Shown: positions 56,452 through 64,000 of the stretch, piece after piece
Layout of the letters: each line of letters opens with the position of its first letter
How positions within the stretch are numbered: the stretch's first letter is position 1
Assembly (NCBI RefSeq): GCF_001422735.1
Contig: NZ_LMLZ01000012.1
Location: forward strand, 406,517 to 470,516
DNA from: Acidovorax sp. Leaf78
GTDB lineage: Bacteria > Pseudomonadota > Gammaproteobacteria > Burkholderiales > Burkholderiaceae_C
Direction of reading: 5' to 3'
DNA: 64,000 nt
Program-made: the position numbers and the translations under genes
The notes under the pieces: generated by a model
What the model was told of the DNA's origin: nothing
Database searches by the model: none
Seen by the model: only the letters and a program-made list of their open reading frames with translations

Positions 56452-56877
56452 ATGTCCATGCCTCACAACCCTGCGGCAGCGCCTGCCGAGCGTGGCCAAT
56501 GCCAAGCAATCGACCTGATTCAGAAGATCGACAGCATCGATGGTCACTGGGAGCCGCGCGTGGTTGCTGAAATGAACGACTACCAATTCAAGGTGGTGAA
56601 GGTGCAAGGCGAGTTTCCATGGCACGTGCATGCCGAGACCGACGAGACATTCGTGGTGTTGGAGGGTGAGCTGAAGATCACCTACCGGGGCCACACCGGC
56701 CGCGAAGGGGTCATTGTGCTGCGCGCGGGAAACATGGCGGTGGTTCCCAAGGGGGTCGAGCATCAGCCGTCTGCCGTTGCGCAAGTGAAAATGCTGCTGA
56801 TAGAGCCGCGAGGTGTGGTGAACGCCGGTGATGGTGCGTCAGGACCACGCACGGTACAGAATGATCAGTGGATCTGA
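56452..56877 (+). CDS. Small cupin-domain protein
   Basis: A 141-aa single cupin with the metal-binding set HxH...E (WHVHAETDETFVVLEG) and a late His in VPKGVEHQPSA. A strong ribosome site (AGAAGGAG) precedes the ATG. Cupins of this type bind a metal and may isomerise or oxidise a small molecule, but no substrate can be named. Transcription is probably shared with the AraC gene upstream. Confidence 0.85.
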   Translation: MSMPHNPAAAPAERGQCQAIDLIQKIDSIDGHWEPRVVAEMNDYQFKVVKVQGEFPWHVHAETDETFVVLEGELKITYRGHTGREGVIVLRAGNMAVVPKGVEHQPSAVAQVKMLLIEPRGVVNAGDGASGPRTVQNDQWI

Positions 56878-57011
56878 GACGAGACCCGCGCGCAATGACG
56901 GGCGGCCATGCATCGGGTTAACGGGTGCTCGGAGCGGGGGAGGGGAGCGATGCGCCGAGCAAGGCGCTGGGTAGGCTCCCCAGGGTTCAGTACTGGGAGC
57001 CGCGATCATGT

Positions 57012-58850
57012 TTATGAGCCCCGTGAATCGACAGAGCTGCCTGAGGATGTGAGCAGGTCTCCCACACGATTCGTACCGAGAAACGTTGGAATGTTGTCGG
57101 CCTCCAATGGCTTGGACAGGAAGTACCCCTGGATGGCGTCGCATCCAGCCGCTATCAGCAGGTCGAGCACGCCTTGCGTTTCGACGCCCTCGGCCAACAT
57201 CCGGTAGCCCATCGAGTGGCCCAGGTCGATGAGCGACCGGACCAGTTTCAGCGCCCTCGGGCTGCTTTCAATCGGCATGACCAGCGACTGGTCCAGTTTC
57301 AACATTCCTACCGGCAAGTCGAATAGGCAGGCCAGATTCGAGTAGCCGGTGCCGAAGTCATCCAGCGAAATCTGGATTCCCAGCGCCTTCAGGCGTCCCA
57401 GGGCATCCAACGTCGCCTGGCTGGTCATGATGGCGTTCTCGGTGCACTCGATGTGCAGATGCACGGGCGATACGCCATGGCGTGCGCAAGCCTCACTGAC
57501 GAAGTCCACGAACCCGGGCCGCTCCAGGTTCCTTGACGAGACGTTCACTGCCATCGTCAGCGAAATGCCTTTGGCCTCCCACTGGGCCAGTTGCGCCAGC
57601 GCAGAGTTCAACACCCACTCAGTGAACTCGTGGATCAGGGCTGTTTCCTCCACCAGCGGTACGAAGTCGCCCGGGGGTACGACACCATATCGAGGGTGGG
57701 TCCAGCGTATCAACGCTTCCACGCCAGAGAAAGCTCCCATGGAAAGGTTGAGCTTGGGCTGGTACACCAGTCGGAATTCACCACGCACCAACCCGATCGA
57801 GACGCCCCGGGCGAGGTTGAACGCACGCCGGTGCGCCGTATCGAAACAAGGGTCGTGCCACATGTGGCTTTGCTCGCTGGAGGCGGCCTCGTGCATCGCC
57901 GAGCTGGCTTTGCGCAGCGCATCGGCAGCGCTAACAGCGTCGAGTTCAAAATCTACCAAGCCGGCCTGAATCCGCAGTTCAATGGACACACCACCGCTGT
58001 CAAACCGCTCCCTCATATGGGTGAGTAGTTCGATGGCGGCGTGCTCGCTGCACTCCCGCGACCCAGCTCCGAGCAGGATCGAAAATCGGGTTTCGCTGAC
58101 GTGGTGAAGCATTGCGCCTGGCGGCAATGCAGCAGCCAGGCGCGCAGCGATGTTGCGCAGGGCATGCTCCAGCGGCTCGATGCCCATGGCCCGGACCGCC
58201 GCCTGAAGGGTCGCTTGCCCGATGACATCCAGGAGCACGAGTACCCGCCTTTGTCCTGCGAAGTCTTGGCACAGCCTCTCAAGATCGTCGACCAACTGTG
58301 CACGGTTCGGCAGACGCGTCACCTCATTGACGCGACCCGCGCGCTGGTGAAGTTCGATCTGCGTTACCACCATCGCGGCCAGTTCCGCCAACCGCTGGCG
58401 CTGCGCGCTGTCAAACGTCCTGGGTCGCCGGTCAAGAATGCACAGGCTGCCCAGTGCGTGGCCAGAGGTCAATACGAGCGGCGCCCCTGCATAAAAGCGA
58501 ATGGCGTGGTAACCGACGACCAAAGGGTTGTCATGAAACCGTTCGTCCTGGGTCGTGTCTTCCACCACCAGCACATCGCCCAGTTCGATGGTGCGGTCGC
58601 AGAAAGCGGTGTCTCGATCAGTCTCTTTCAAATCAAAACCGCAACGGGATTTGAACCACTGACGGTCTTGATGAACCAGGGAGACCAGAGCGATGGGCGC
58701 GTTGAACACGTGCGTTGCAAGCCTGGTGATGCGGTCGAACGCCTCGCTGTCTTCAGTATCCAGAAGCTGGGTGCACTCAAGTACGTAAATCCGCTCCTGC
58801 TCATGCTCACCATCCCGCGGGGGAGAGGGATTGAGGGGTGTTTGTCTCAT
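57012..58850 (-). CDS. GAF-GGDEF-EAL c-di-GMP phosphodiesterase candidate
   Basis: A 612-aa soluble protein. GAF spans about 20-170 (the RLATHVFNAPIALVSLV and DTAFCDRTIELGDVLVVEDT regions). A GGDEF-like domain spans about 180-325 in which the GGDEF signature is lost, the place reading SILLGAGSRE. EAL spans about 345-590 with GVEALIRW as the EAL-motif site (EAL present), NVSSRNLE, HIECTEN and the loop DDFGTGYSNL, all supporting activity. The degenerate GGDEF is likely regulatory (GTP binding). It is followed on the same strand by the DJ-1 gene. Confidence 0.88.
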   Translation of the reverse strand: MRQTPLNPSPPRDGEHEQERIYVLECTQLLDTEDSEAFDRITRLATHVFNAPIALVSLVHQDRQWFKSRCGFDLKETDRDTAFCDRTIELGDVLVVEDTTQDERFHDNPLVVGYHAIRFYAGAPLVLTSGHALGSLCILDRRPRTFDSAQRQRLAELAAMVVTQIELHQRAGRVNEVTRLPNRAQLVDDLERLCQDFAGQRRVLVLLDVIGQATLQAAVRAMGIEPLEHALRNIAARLAAALPPGAMLHHVSETRFSILLGAGSRECSEHAAIELLTHMRERFDSGGVSIELRIQAGLVDFELDAVSAADALRKASSAMHEAASSEQSHMWHDPCFDTAHRRAFNLARGVSIGLVRGEFRLVYQPKLNLSMGAFSGVEALIRWTHPRYGVVPPGDFVPLVEETALIHEFTEWVLNSALAQLAQWEAKGISLTMAVNVSSRNLERPGFVDFVSEACARHGVSPVHLHIECTENAIMTSQATLDALGRLKALGIQISLDDFGTGYSNLACLFDLPVGMLKLDQSLVMPIESSPRALKLVRSLIDLGHSMGYRMLAEGVETQGVLDLLIAAGCDAIQGYFLSKPLEADNIPTFLGTNRVGDLLTSSGSSVDSRGS

Positions 58851-58904
58851 GGCGTGTCCGGAAGGTCGACTGGTTACTTTATCTCACATGTGGTGTTCAC
58901 CCGT

Positions 58905-59720
58905 TCAATTGGGCCAGCGGTCACGAGCTTTCTGCGCCGCCTGGCGGGCCGTCTCGATGGCGATGCCCCGTCGCTCGCGGACCGTGGCCGTCAGCACCTT
59001 ACCGGCCAGCTCGGGCGTACCTGATGGAAAGGGCGGCTGAGGGTCGTACTCAAAGAGCAGCGTCTGGAGACGCGCACGTGCCTCGCCGCGCAGCAGCGCG
59101 GAAAGAGTTAGTGCCATGTCCATGCCCGCAGTCACGCCGCCGCCGGTCACACGGTTGCGGTCGACCACGACGCGCTGCGCCACCGGAGTCGCGTCAAAGA
59201 TGGGCAAAAGGTCCCGCACATACCAATGCGCCGTGGCGCGGTGCCCTCGCAGCAGGCCGGCCGCGCCGAGCAGCAGGACCCCGGTGCACACGCCGGTGAC
59301 CCAACGCGCGACTTCGCCACGCTCGCGCAGGAAGCGCAACGTGTCTTCGTCCCGCAGCAGCGCAGTCGTGCCCTTGAGCCCGCCGGGCACGAAGAGGATG
59401 TCCGGCGCAGCGGGCGCGTCTGCGAAGGTCGTGCTCGGCAAGATTTTCAAGCCACTGTCGGTGGTGACTGGGGATAGGTCTTTCCAGACCAGGTGTGTGT
59501 CTGCATCGCCCATGGTTGCGAAGACAAGCTGGGGTGCGACCAGATCCAGGGCGGTCATGTCGGGGTGCACGATCATCACAATCTGCAGCCGTGGGCGCGA
59601 GGTAGCGGTGGGAAGTGGCGGTGTTGGCGCGACGGTGTCGGTCGCCGCTGTAGCGTGGAGGGACGCCAGTGCGGAAAGTGCACTGAGCGCAGACAAGGCG
59701 TGGCGTCGATGGGGATTCAT
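58905..59720 (-). CDS. Exported DJ-1/PfpI-family protein (GlxA-like amidotransferase fold)
   Basis: A 271-aa protein from ATG 59720. The leader MNPHRRHALSALSALSALAS has a tripled ALS repeat and consecutive arginines, so export by Sec or Tat is likely. The DJ-1/PfpI domain (about 45-235) has the nucleophile elbow WVTGVCTGVLLLGAAGL with its Cys, plus the acidic partner in the N-terminal DLVAPQLVF strand. Relatives include isonitrile hydratase and the ligand domain of GlxA regulators; there is no DNA-binding part here. Confidence 0.82.
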   Translation of the reverse strand: MNPHRRHALSALSALSALASLHATAATDTVAPTPPLPTATSRPRLQIVMIVHPDMTALDLVAPQLVFATMGDADTHLVWKDLSPVTTDSGLKILPSTTFADAPAAPDILFVPGGLKGTTALLRDEDTLRFLRERGEVARWVTGVCTGVLLLGAAGLLRGHRATAHWYVRDLLPIFDATPVAQRVVVDRNRVTGGGVTAGMDMALTLSALLRGEARARLQTLLFEYDPQPPFPSGTPELAGKVLTATVRERRGIAIETARQAAQKARDRWPN

Positions 59721-59830
59721 GAATGAAAGACTCTCTGGCGCCCAACGGCGGGCGCCGACTTGATGCGAAACGCGCAACGCAAAGCGCGCCTGAAGGCGGC
59801 ATCACGCGCGTACGAACTGAAGAAGAAGCG

Positions 59831-60232
59831 TCAGAAGAGCGAAGGGGGAGGGGGCCCGCGCGCTGGCATGGGAGCCGCGGCAGCCGCTGCGATGTGGGTG
59901 GCTGCGATCGTCCGCACCCCATCAGCGACCGGCATAAGCGTCGGCAGTTCAAAGGCTGCTGTCGAGGGTGGGGTGCCCACCTGCACACACAGTGGGCAGT
60001 CCATGTGGCTAGCCCCGAGTTCTTGCACGCCGTCATCAGTGTGCACGATGACCTTGACCAAGCCAGCCGCCGAGCAGACCAGCTCCAGGGTCTGCGGATG
60101 GACCATCGGAGATGCAATGGCCGAGCCGAGCGACAGTGCGAACCACAGCAGCACCCATTGAATCAGGCCGGATGCAGGACGCCGTATCCCCGAGGTGGGC
60201 GCATGCGTGTGGATCGCGGCGTGTGTGCTCAT
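59831..60232 (-). CDS. DUF2946 protein
   Basis: A 133-aa protein with one N-terminal hydrophobic helix (IQWVLLWFALSLGSAIAS). The DUF2946 pattern follows: LELVCSAAGLVKVIV and the HMDCPLCVQVG motif with conserved His and Cys. The family is found near copper-handling and TonB genes and may bind metal. Here no such neighbour is seen. Confidence 0.75.
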   Translation of the reverse strand: MSTHAAIHTHAPTSGIRRPASGLIQWVLLWFALSLGSAIASPMVHPQTLELVCSAAGLVKVIVHTDDGVQELGASHMDCPLCVQVGTPPSTAAFELPTLMPVADGVRTIAATHIAAAAAAPMPARGPPPPSLF

Positions 60233-60397
60233 GAGCGCGGATTATCGGCCAGCGCGTTTCGGCGTGGCGATAGCCGGAGACCAGGTATGCGCAGGGCTGA
60301 GGGGCGGGCAGTACTGCATGGCCAGACGAGGGAACAAGCGCTGCGGGGTGTGATTGAGCGCCAGGAGGCAGGCATCGGGTCCGCTTCCATCGCAGAG

Positions 60398-60429
60398 AGA
60401 AAAAAGGGCGCAGACATGCGTCTGCGCCC
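60398..60429 (-). terminator. Intrinsic terminator of the EF-G gene
   Basis: Perfect 10-bp arms GGGCGCAGAC and GTCTGCGCCC (60406-60415 / 60420-60429) with loop ATGC. On the minus strand it is followed by six T residues and a pyrimidine-rich tail, 58 nt after the EF-G stop codon. It is a textbook Rho-independent terminator. Confidence 0.9.
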
Positions 60430-60486
60430 CATTCTTCTTGTCGCTGGCACGCCCAGGCCATCCCGCCCGGCCCGGCGTGGGTCAGC

Positions 60487-62532
60487 TCACTGCTGCGCCA
60501 AGGCAGCCATCTCCGCCGCAGGCACCACCTCGTAGTGGTCCAGCTGCATCGAGTACTGCGCACGCCCTGAGGACAGTGCGCGCAGGCTGCCGATGTAGCC
60601 GAACATCTCCTTCAGAGGCACCTGGGCCTCGACCGTAGCCGCGTTGCCGCGCTGGCCCTGGCCGCGCACGATGCCTCGGCGTCGGTTCAGGTCGCCGATG
60701 CTGTCGCCCAGGTACTCAGCCGGCGTGATGACTTCCACAGCCATCACGGGCTCCAGTACCTGCGGCCCGGCCTTGGCGAATGCCTCGCGGAAGGCAGCCA
60801 TGGCTGCCAGCTCGAAGGCCAGCGTGGACGAGTCGCGCTCATGGAAGCTGCCATCCACCAGCGTGGCGACAAAGTCCACGGCGGGGAAGCCGGCCACCAC
60901 GCCTGCCAAGGCGGCGCGGCGGATGCCGGCCTCCACCGCGGGAATGAACTCGCGCGGCACGGCGCCGCCGACGATGCGGTTCTCGAACTGGATACCTTCG
61001 CCGCGCGGCAACGGCGCTAGCTGCAGCCTCACCTCGGCGAACTGGCCGGGGCCGCCCGATTGCTTCTTGTGCACATGACTCACCTCCACACTCTTTGAAA
61101 TGGTTTCGCGGTAGGCCACCTGGGGGCGGCCCACCGACACGTTGACGCCGTGGCGTGCGCGCAGCTTCTCGATCGAGACTTCGAGCTGCAGCTCGCCCAT
61201 GCCGGACAGAATCGTCTGGCCGGATTCGGCGTCATGCTGCAGCCTGAGGCTCGGGTCTTCGCGCAGCAAGGACTGCAGGGCCTTGGACAGGCCTTGCTGG
61301 TCCGCGCTCGCCTTGGGCTCGATGGCCACGTGAATCACCGGCTCGGGCACGCTGATCTGCTCCAGCACCACGGGGTGTGCGGGGTCGCTCAGGGTGTGCC
61401 CCGTCAGCGTGTCCTTCAGGCCCACGACGGCGGCGATGTCACCCGCCACCAGCTCGTCGCGCTCGATATGCTGGTCGGCATGCACTTCGTACAGGCGCGA
61501 CACCCGCTCGGTCTTGCCCGTGCTGGTGTTGAGCACCACATCGCCCCGGCCCAGCCGGCCGCTGTACACCCGCACGAACACCTTGGCGCCATGGTCGTCG
61601 GTGACGACCTTGAACGCCAGCGCCGCGAACGGGTCGGCAGCGGTTGCCGCCTTGGCACCACCTTCACGCACGATGTCGTCGGGCGACGGCAGATAGTCCA
61701 CCACAGCGTCCAGCAAGGGCTCCACACCGCGGTTCTTGAAGGCCGAGCCGGCCAGCGCGGGCACGAAGGCGCCGGCCAGCACACCACGGCGCAGGTTGGC
61801 GCGCAGCACGTCCACAGCAATCTCTTCGCCGTTTACGTAGGCTTGCAGGGCCGCTTCATCTTGCTCCGCAGCAGCCTCTACCAAGCGCGCGCGGGCAAGC
61901 ACTGCCTGCTCAAGCAGGTCGGCGGGCACATCGACTTCGCGGTAGGGGGCACTCGCGTCGTCCTTGTCCCAGATGCGGGCGCGCAGGCTTAATAAGTCCA
62001 CAACGCCGCGGAAGTCGCCTTCCACGCCGATGGGGATCTGTAGCGGTACCACACGCACGCCCAGGCGGTCTTCCATCATGGCCACCACGCGGTGGAAGTC
62101 GGCACCCACGCGGTCGAGCTTGTTGATGAAGGCGATGCGCGGCACGCGGTACTTGTCGGCCAGGCGCCAGTTGGTCTCGGTCTGCGGCTCCACGCCGGCC
62201 ACGCCGTCGAACACGACGACCGCGCCATCGAGCACGCGCAGCGAGCGGTTCACCTCGATGTTGAAGTCGATGTGGCCGGGCGTGTCGATCAGGTTCAGCT
62301 GCGTGCCCTTCCAGTGCACGGTGACGGCAGCGCTGTTGATGGTGATGCCGCGCTTTTGCTCTTGCGGGTCGAAGTCCATGTGCGCCGTGCCGTCGTGCAC
62401 TTCGCCGATGCGATGGCTTTCGCCTGTATAAAAAAGGATGCGTTCGGTGGTCGTGGTCTTGCCCGCGTCTACATGGGCAATGACACCGAGGTTGCGCAGA
62501 TGGGCGTTGCTGGTGTTGCGTGAATTTCTCAT
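60487..62532 (-). CDS. fusA: Elongation factor G paralogue (EF-G2 type)
   Basis: A 681-aa translational GTPase from ATG 62532. The G domain has G1 [16 protein letters not shown]2 [10 protein letters not shown]3 DTPGHIDF and G4 NKLDR. Domains II-V follow, with the domain IV loop around [20 protein letters not shown] and the C-terminal [19 protein letters not shown]. It is not beside rpsL, rpsG or tuf. Several G-domain residues differ from the usual betaproteobacterial EF-G ([16 protein letters not shown]), so I take it as a second EF-G. The upstream leader with peptide and terminator suggests conditional expression. Confidence 0.9.
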   Translation of the reverse strand: MRNSRNTSNAHLRNLGVIAHVDAGKTTTTERILFYTGESHRIGEVHDGTAHMDFDPQEQKRGITINSAAVTVHWKGTQLNLIDTPGHIDFNIEVNRSLRVLDGAVVVFDGVAGVEPQTETNWRLADKYRVPRIAFINKLDRVGADFHRVVAMMEDRLGVRVVPLQIPIGVEGDFRGVVDLLSLRARIWDKDDASAPYREVDVPADLLEQAVLARARLVEAAAEQDEAALQAYVNGEEIAVDVLRANLRRGVLAGAFVPALAGSAFKNRGVEPLLDAVVDYLPSPDDIVREGGAKAATAADPFAALAFKVVTDDHGAKVFVRVYSGRLGRGDVVLNTSTGKTERVSRLYEVHADQHIERDELVAGDIAAVVGLKDTLTGHTLSDPAHPVVLEQISVPEPVIHVAIEPKASADQQGLSKALQSLLREDPSLRLQHDAESGQTILSGMGELQLEVSIEKLRARHGVNVSVGRPQVAYRETISKSVEVSHVHKKQSGGPGQFAEVRLQLAPLPRGEGIQFENRIVGGAVPREFIPAVEAGIRRAALAGVVAGFPAVDFVATLVDGSFHERDSSTLAFELAAMAAFREAFAKAGPQVLEPVMAVEVITPAEYLGDSIGDLNRRRGIVRGQGQRGNAATVEAQVPLKEMFGYIGSLRALSSGRAQYSMQLDHYEVVPAAEMAALAQQ

Positions 62533-62623
62533 GGCGAATCTTTCTTGCGGCTGCACTCGTCTCTGCGAGCAGCTGCCGCCTGGTTGGCATTACGCCAGCC
62601 CAGGCGATGGATTCGCCTGATGG

Positions 62624-62725
62624 CTAGCGTCGATGGGAAGTTGTGCTGTCGCCGGAGCCCGGGCGCACGGAACTCAAGCTCCGGCGGTCGGGAATCGTGG
62701 CGATCAACTTGTCGTAGGTACGCAT
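62624..62725 (-). CDS. Possible 33-codon ORF in the EF-G leader
   Basis: A short frame from ATG 62725 to TAG at 62626-62624 lies between the attenuator terminator and the EF-G gene. There is no Shine-Dalgarno. It contains an inverted repeat GCCGGAGC / GCTCCGGC (62651-62658, 62678-62685) that could fold in the mRNA. It may be only part of a structured leader rather than a gene. Confidence 0.25.
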   Translation of the reverse strand: MRTYDKLIATIPDRRSLSSVRPGSGDSTTSHRR

Positions 62726-62746
62726 AGGTTGGTGATGAGAAGTCAG

Positions 62747-62784
62747 AAAACAAAAAACCCCGGAGGGGGAGCCTGCCGGGGTTT
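62747..62784 (-). terminator. Intrinsic terminator/attenuator in the EF-G leader
   Basis: On the minus strand, arms AAACCCCGG (62784-62776) and CCGGGGTTT (62763-62755) form a perfect 9-bp stem, followed by TTTTTT-G-TTTT. It stops 214 nt before the EF-G start and 50 nt after the leader peptide stop. An upstream CGGAGGG (62812-62806) can pair either with CCTTCCG (62798-62792, one G-U) or with CCCTCCG (62767-62761), which overlaps the terminator stem, so alternative folds are possible. Confidence 0.85.
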
Positions 62785-62833
62785 CCTGGACCGGAAGGCG
62801 CAAAGCCCTCCGACACGCGATCGAGGGGCGCAA

Positions 62834-62878
62834 CTAGCTGGCGAACGATGCCTTGATCACGTTGGTGAGAATTTTCAT
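62834..62878 (-). CDS. Putative 14-aa leader peptide of the EF-G paralogue
   Basis: Reads MKILTNVIKASFAS and stops at TAG. The promoter -10 (62892-62887) ends only 8 nt before the ATG, so the transcript would begin about 0-4 nt before the start codon and be almost leaderless. The AGGAGGA at 62897-62891 overlaps the -10, so it would not be transcribed and is not a ribosome site for this ORF. The intrinsic terminator lies just downstream. The arrangement is typical of ribosome-mediated attenuation. Confidence 0.6.
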   Translation of the reverse strand: MKILTNVIKASFAS

Positions 62879-62886
62879 AAGTGCGA

Positions 62887-62915
62887 ATTATCCTCCTCGA
62901 GCAGAAAGCTTGCAA
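62887..62915 (-). promoter_or_regulatory. Sigma-70 promoter of the EF-G leader
   Basis: On the minus strand TTGCAA (62915-62910), a 17-nt spacer and GATAAT (62892-62887) match the sigma-70 -35 and -10 boxes at ideal spacing. Predicted transcription starts at about 62882-62878, at or just before the leader-peptide ATG. Confidence 0.75.
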
Positions 62916-63021
62916 GCGACCCGTCGGGAGTTGTCGCCTTCAGACGGGTTGCAGTCATGCGCTGACCGCAAACAAACGAGTACTAACGGCCATGATTGCC
63001 ATTCGGTGCGACTATTCCGCC

Positions 63022-63468
63022 ATGAAGATATCTTTGCCACAAATTCGACCTGCAGCCGTCACGGATGTGAGCGCAATGTTCAAGGTCAGAGCGTCGGTTG
63101 GTGAAAACACCATGACTCCTGCCGAGCTGTCAGCAATAGGTATCACTCCGGAAGCCATCGCGTTCGCAGTGGAAAGCGCACAGTGTGCGTGGGTAGCGAC
63201 TGTTGATGAGGAAGTCGTTGGTTTCGCAATGGTCGACTTGGATAGTGCGTGCCTCTTTGCCTTGTTTGTGCTCCCCGAATATGAGGGTCGCGGGATTGGC
63301 ACGAGCCTGACCAAGACCTGTGAACTTGCCCTGTTTGAACAACACTCCACCGCGTGGCTTGAGACTGCGAATGGTAGCCGCGCCGCGCAGCTCTATCGGC
63401 ATCTGGGATGGGGTAACGAGAGCGAGATTGGTGGCGGAGACATCCGACTGGAAAAGCAGCGAGCATGA
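63022..63468 (+). CDS. GNAT-family N-acetyltransferase
   Basis: A 148-aa acetyltransferase from ATG 63022 (ATG 62992 is possible). The acetyl-CoA-binding motif A reads LFVLPEYEGRGIGTSL, preceded by the beta-strand CAWVATVDEEVVGFAMVD. The C-terminal motif B is LYRHLGWGNESE. The substrate is unknown; the sequence resembles general small-molecule or amino-group acetyltransferases. It diverges from the EF-G leader promoter. Confidence 0.87.
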   Translation: MKISLPQIRPAAVTDVSAMFKVRASVGENTMTPAELSAIGITPEAIAFAVESAQCAWVATVDEEVVGFAMVDLDSACLFALFVLPEYEGRGIGTSLTKTCELALFEQHSTAWLETANGSRAAQLYRHLGWGNESEIGGGDIRLEKQRA

Positions 63469-63582
63469 TGGCCTTGGGTTAGCAAAGCACTCCCATGTAA
63501 TGCATTTCCCGGCCTGGTGCCGTCGCTAACCCTACACATGGCCGCCGTGATTCCGACATGGGGATTGACTGCGAGGTGGCGT

Positions 63583-64000
63583 TCACGGAGCCTTCGTCAG
63601 ACGCTTCAGGTCTGCAGCAAAGTGTTGCCCAAGCAGCAGGCTCGTCGCGCCAAAAGCGATGCACATCCCCAGCCACGCTCCCTCTGCACCCCGGCCCAAC
63701 CCTTCGCTGCCAACGAAGATGGCCGGAAGCCGATCGCGCCATAGCCTGCGGCGGTGCGAGTCAGACCTGATGCGGTGTTGCCCAGGCCGCGCAGCAAGCC
63801 GATGAAAATGTTTTGCGTTGCCGCCAGAACCTGGCTCATCGCGCCCAGCCACAGCAGCGCAGCGGCCGCGGCGTACACGGCGGGGCAAGGTGGGCTACAA
63901 GAAACGGCAGCATGAGGTACACCAGACCAATGCTGACGCGAGGAGAATGTGGCTAGTCGGCGGAGGTCAAAAATAAGCAGGCCACGGCTCAGGTGAACAG
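63583..64000 (-). pseudogene. MATE-family efflux transporter remnant (C-terminal part, frameshifted)
   Basis: Read leftward, MATE/NorM-like segments appear in successive frames: LPFLVAHLAP (about 63920-63890), then AMSQVLAATQNIFIGLLRGL in a second frame (about 63840-63780), then GAEGAWLGMCIAFGATSLLL in a third, ending LTKAP at a stop at 63585-63583. Joining them needs at least two single-base shifts, near 63885 and 63725. The gene is also cut by the window end. Either it is a decayed gene or the sequence has indel errors. Confidence 0.65.

Overview
The window reads as chromosomal DNA of a Burkholderiales bacterium, most likely a Comamonadaceae member close to Acidovorax. The grounds are high GC with strong GC3 bias, the gene families present, and dispersed palindromic repeats of the CTAGCGCTTG..CAAGCGCTAG type that I associate with this family. 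I see no rRNA, tRNA, CRISPR array, prophage or intact insertion sequence. The assignment comes from reading alone and was not checked by any search.

Left part (1-21.4 kb). A consensus LexA box sits at the left edge, before an SRAP-family DNA-protein crosslink gene. Next come a PlsC-like acyltransferase, an Lrp/AsnC regulator divergent from a saccharopine-dehydrogenase-like enzyme, and an isolated nucleotidyltransferase-fold gene whose start codon lies in an inverted repeat. An acyl-CoA synthetase and a diguanylate cyclase follow. A propionyl-CoA to succinyl-CoA block comes next: GntR regulator, methylmalonyl-CoA mutase, MeaB GTPase (read in frame behind a GIY-YIG domain), PccB, a PH-domain membrane protein, PccA, a YdcF-like protein and a VOC-family candidate epimerase. 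bioB, which makes the PccA cofactor, lies a little further on.

Middle part (21.5-35.5 kb). This is a sulfur-scavenging island. It has three DszC/SfnB-type flavin monooxygenases, an MsuE-like FMN reductase, an LLM-class monooxygenase, an SsuABC transporter, and MetNI with three MetQ-like binding proteins. It ends in an acireductone-dioxygenase-like cupin that has lost its metal ligands. The genes look built to import sulfonates, sulfones or sulfur amino acids and cut C-S bonds oxidatively.

Signalling part (35.6-48.3 kb). A LOV-type blue-light hybrid histidine kinase is divergent from an overlapping cluster: RsbR, RsbS, RsbT, an RsbT/RsbX fusion, a histidine kinase and a REC-PAS-HK-REC hybrid. 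This is a stressosome-like module joined to two-component kinases, with no sigma factor or DNA-binding output nearby. Then come a BigR-type persulfide-responsive locus (Blh, BigR, two YeeE/YedE proteins) with a readable promoter/operator, and a LuxI / DUF4902-like / LuxR quorum-sensing locus.

Right part (48.3-64 kb). A Tat-exported molybdenum aldehyde oxidoreductase (PaoABC type) is followed by assorted single genes: DUF4126, YihY, a GreA/B-like factor, AraC plus cupin, a GAF-GGDEF-EAL protein, a DJ-1/PfpI protein and a DUF2946 protein. Next is an EF-G paralogue, preceded by a promoter, an almost leaderless 14-codon peptide and an intrinsic terminator: the layout of an attenuator. The window ends with a GNAT gene and a frameshifted MATE transporter remnant.
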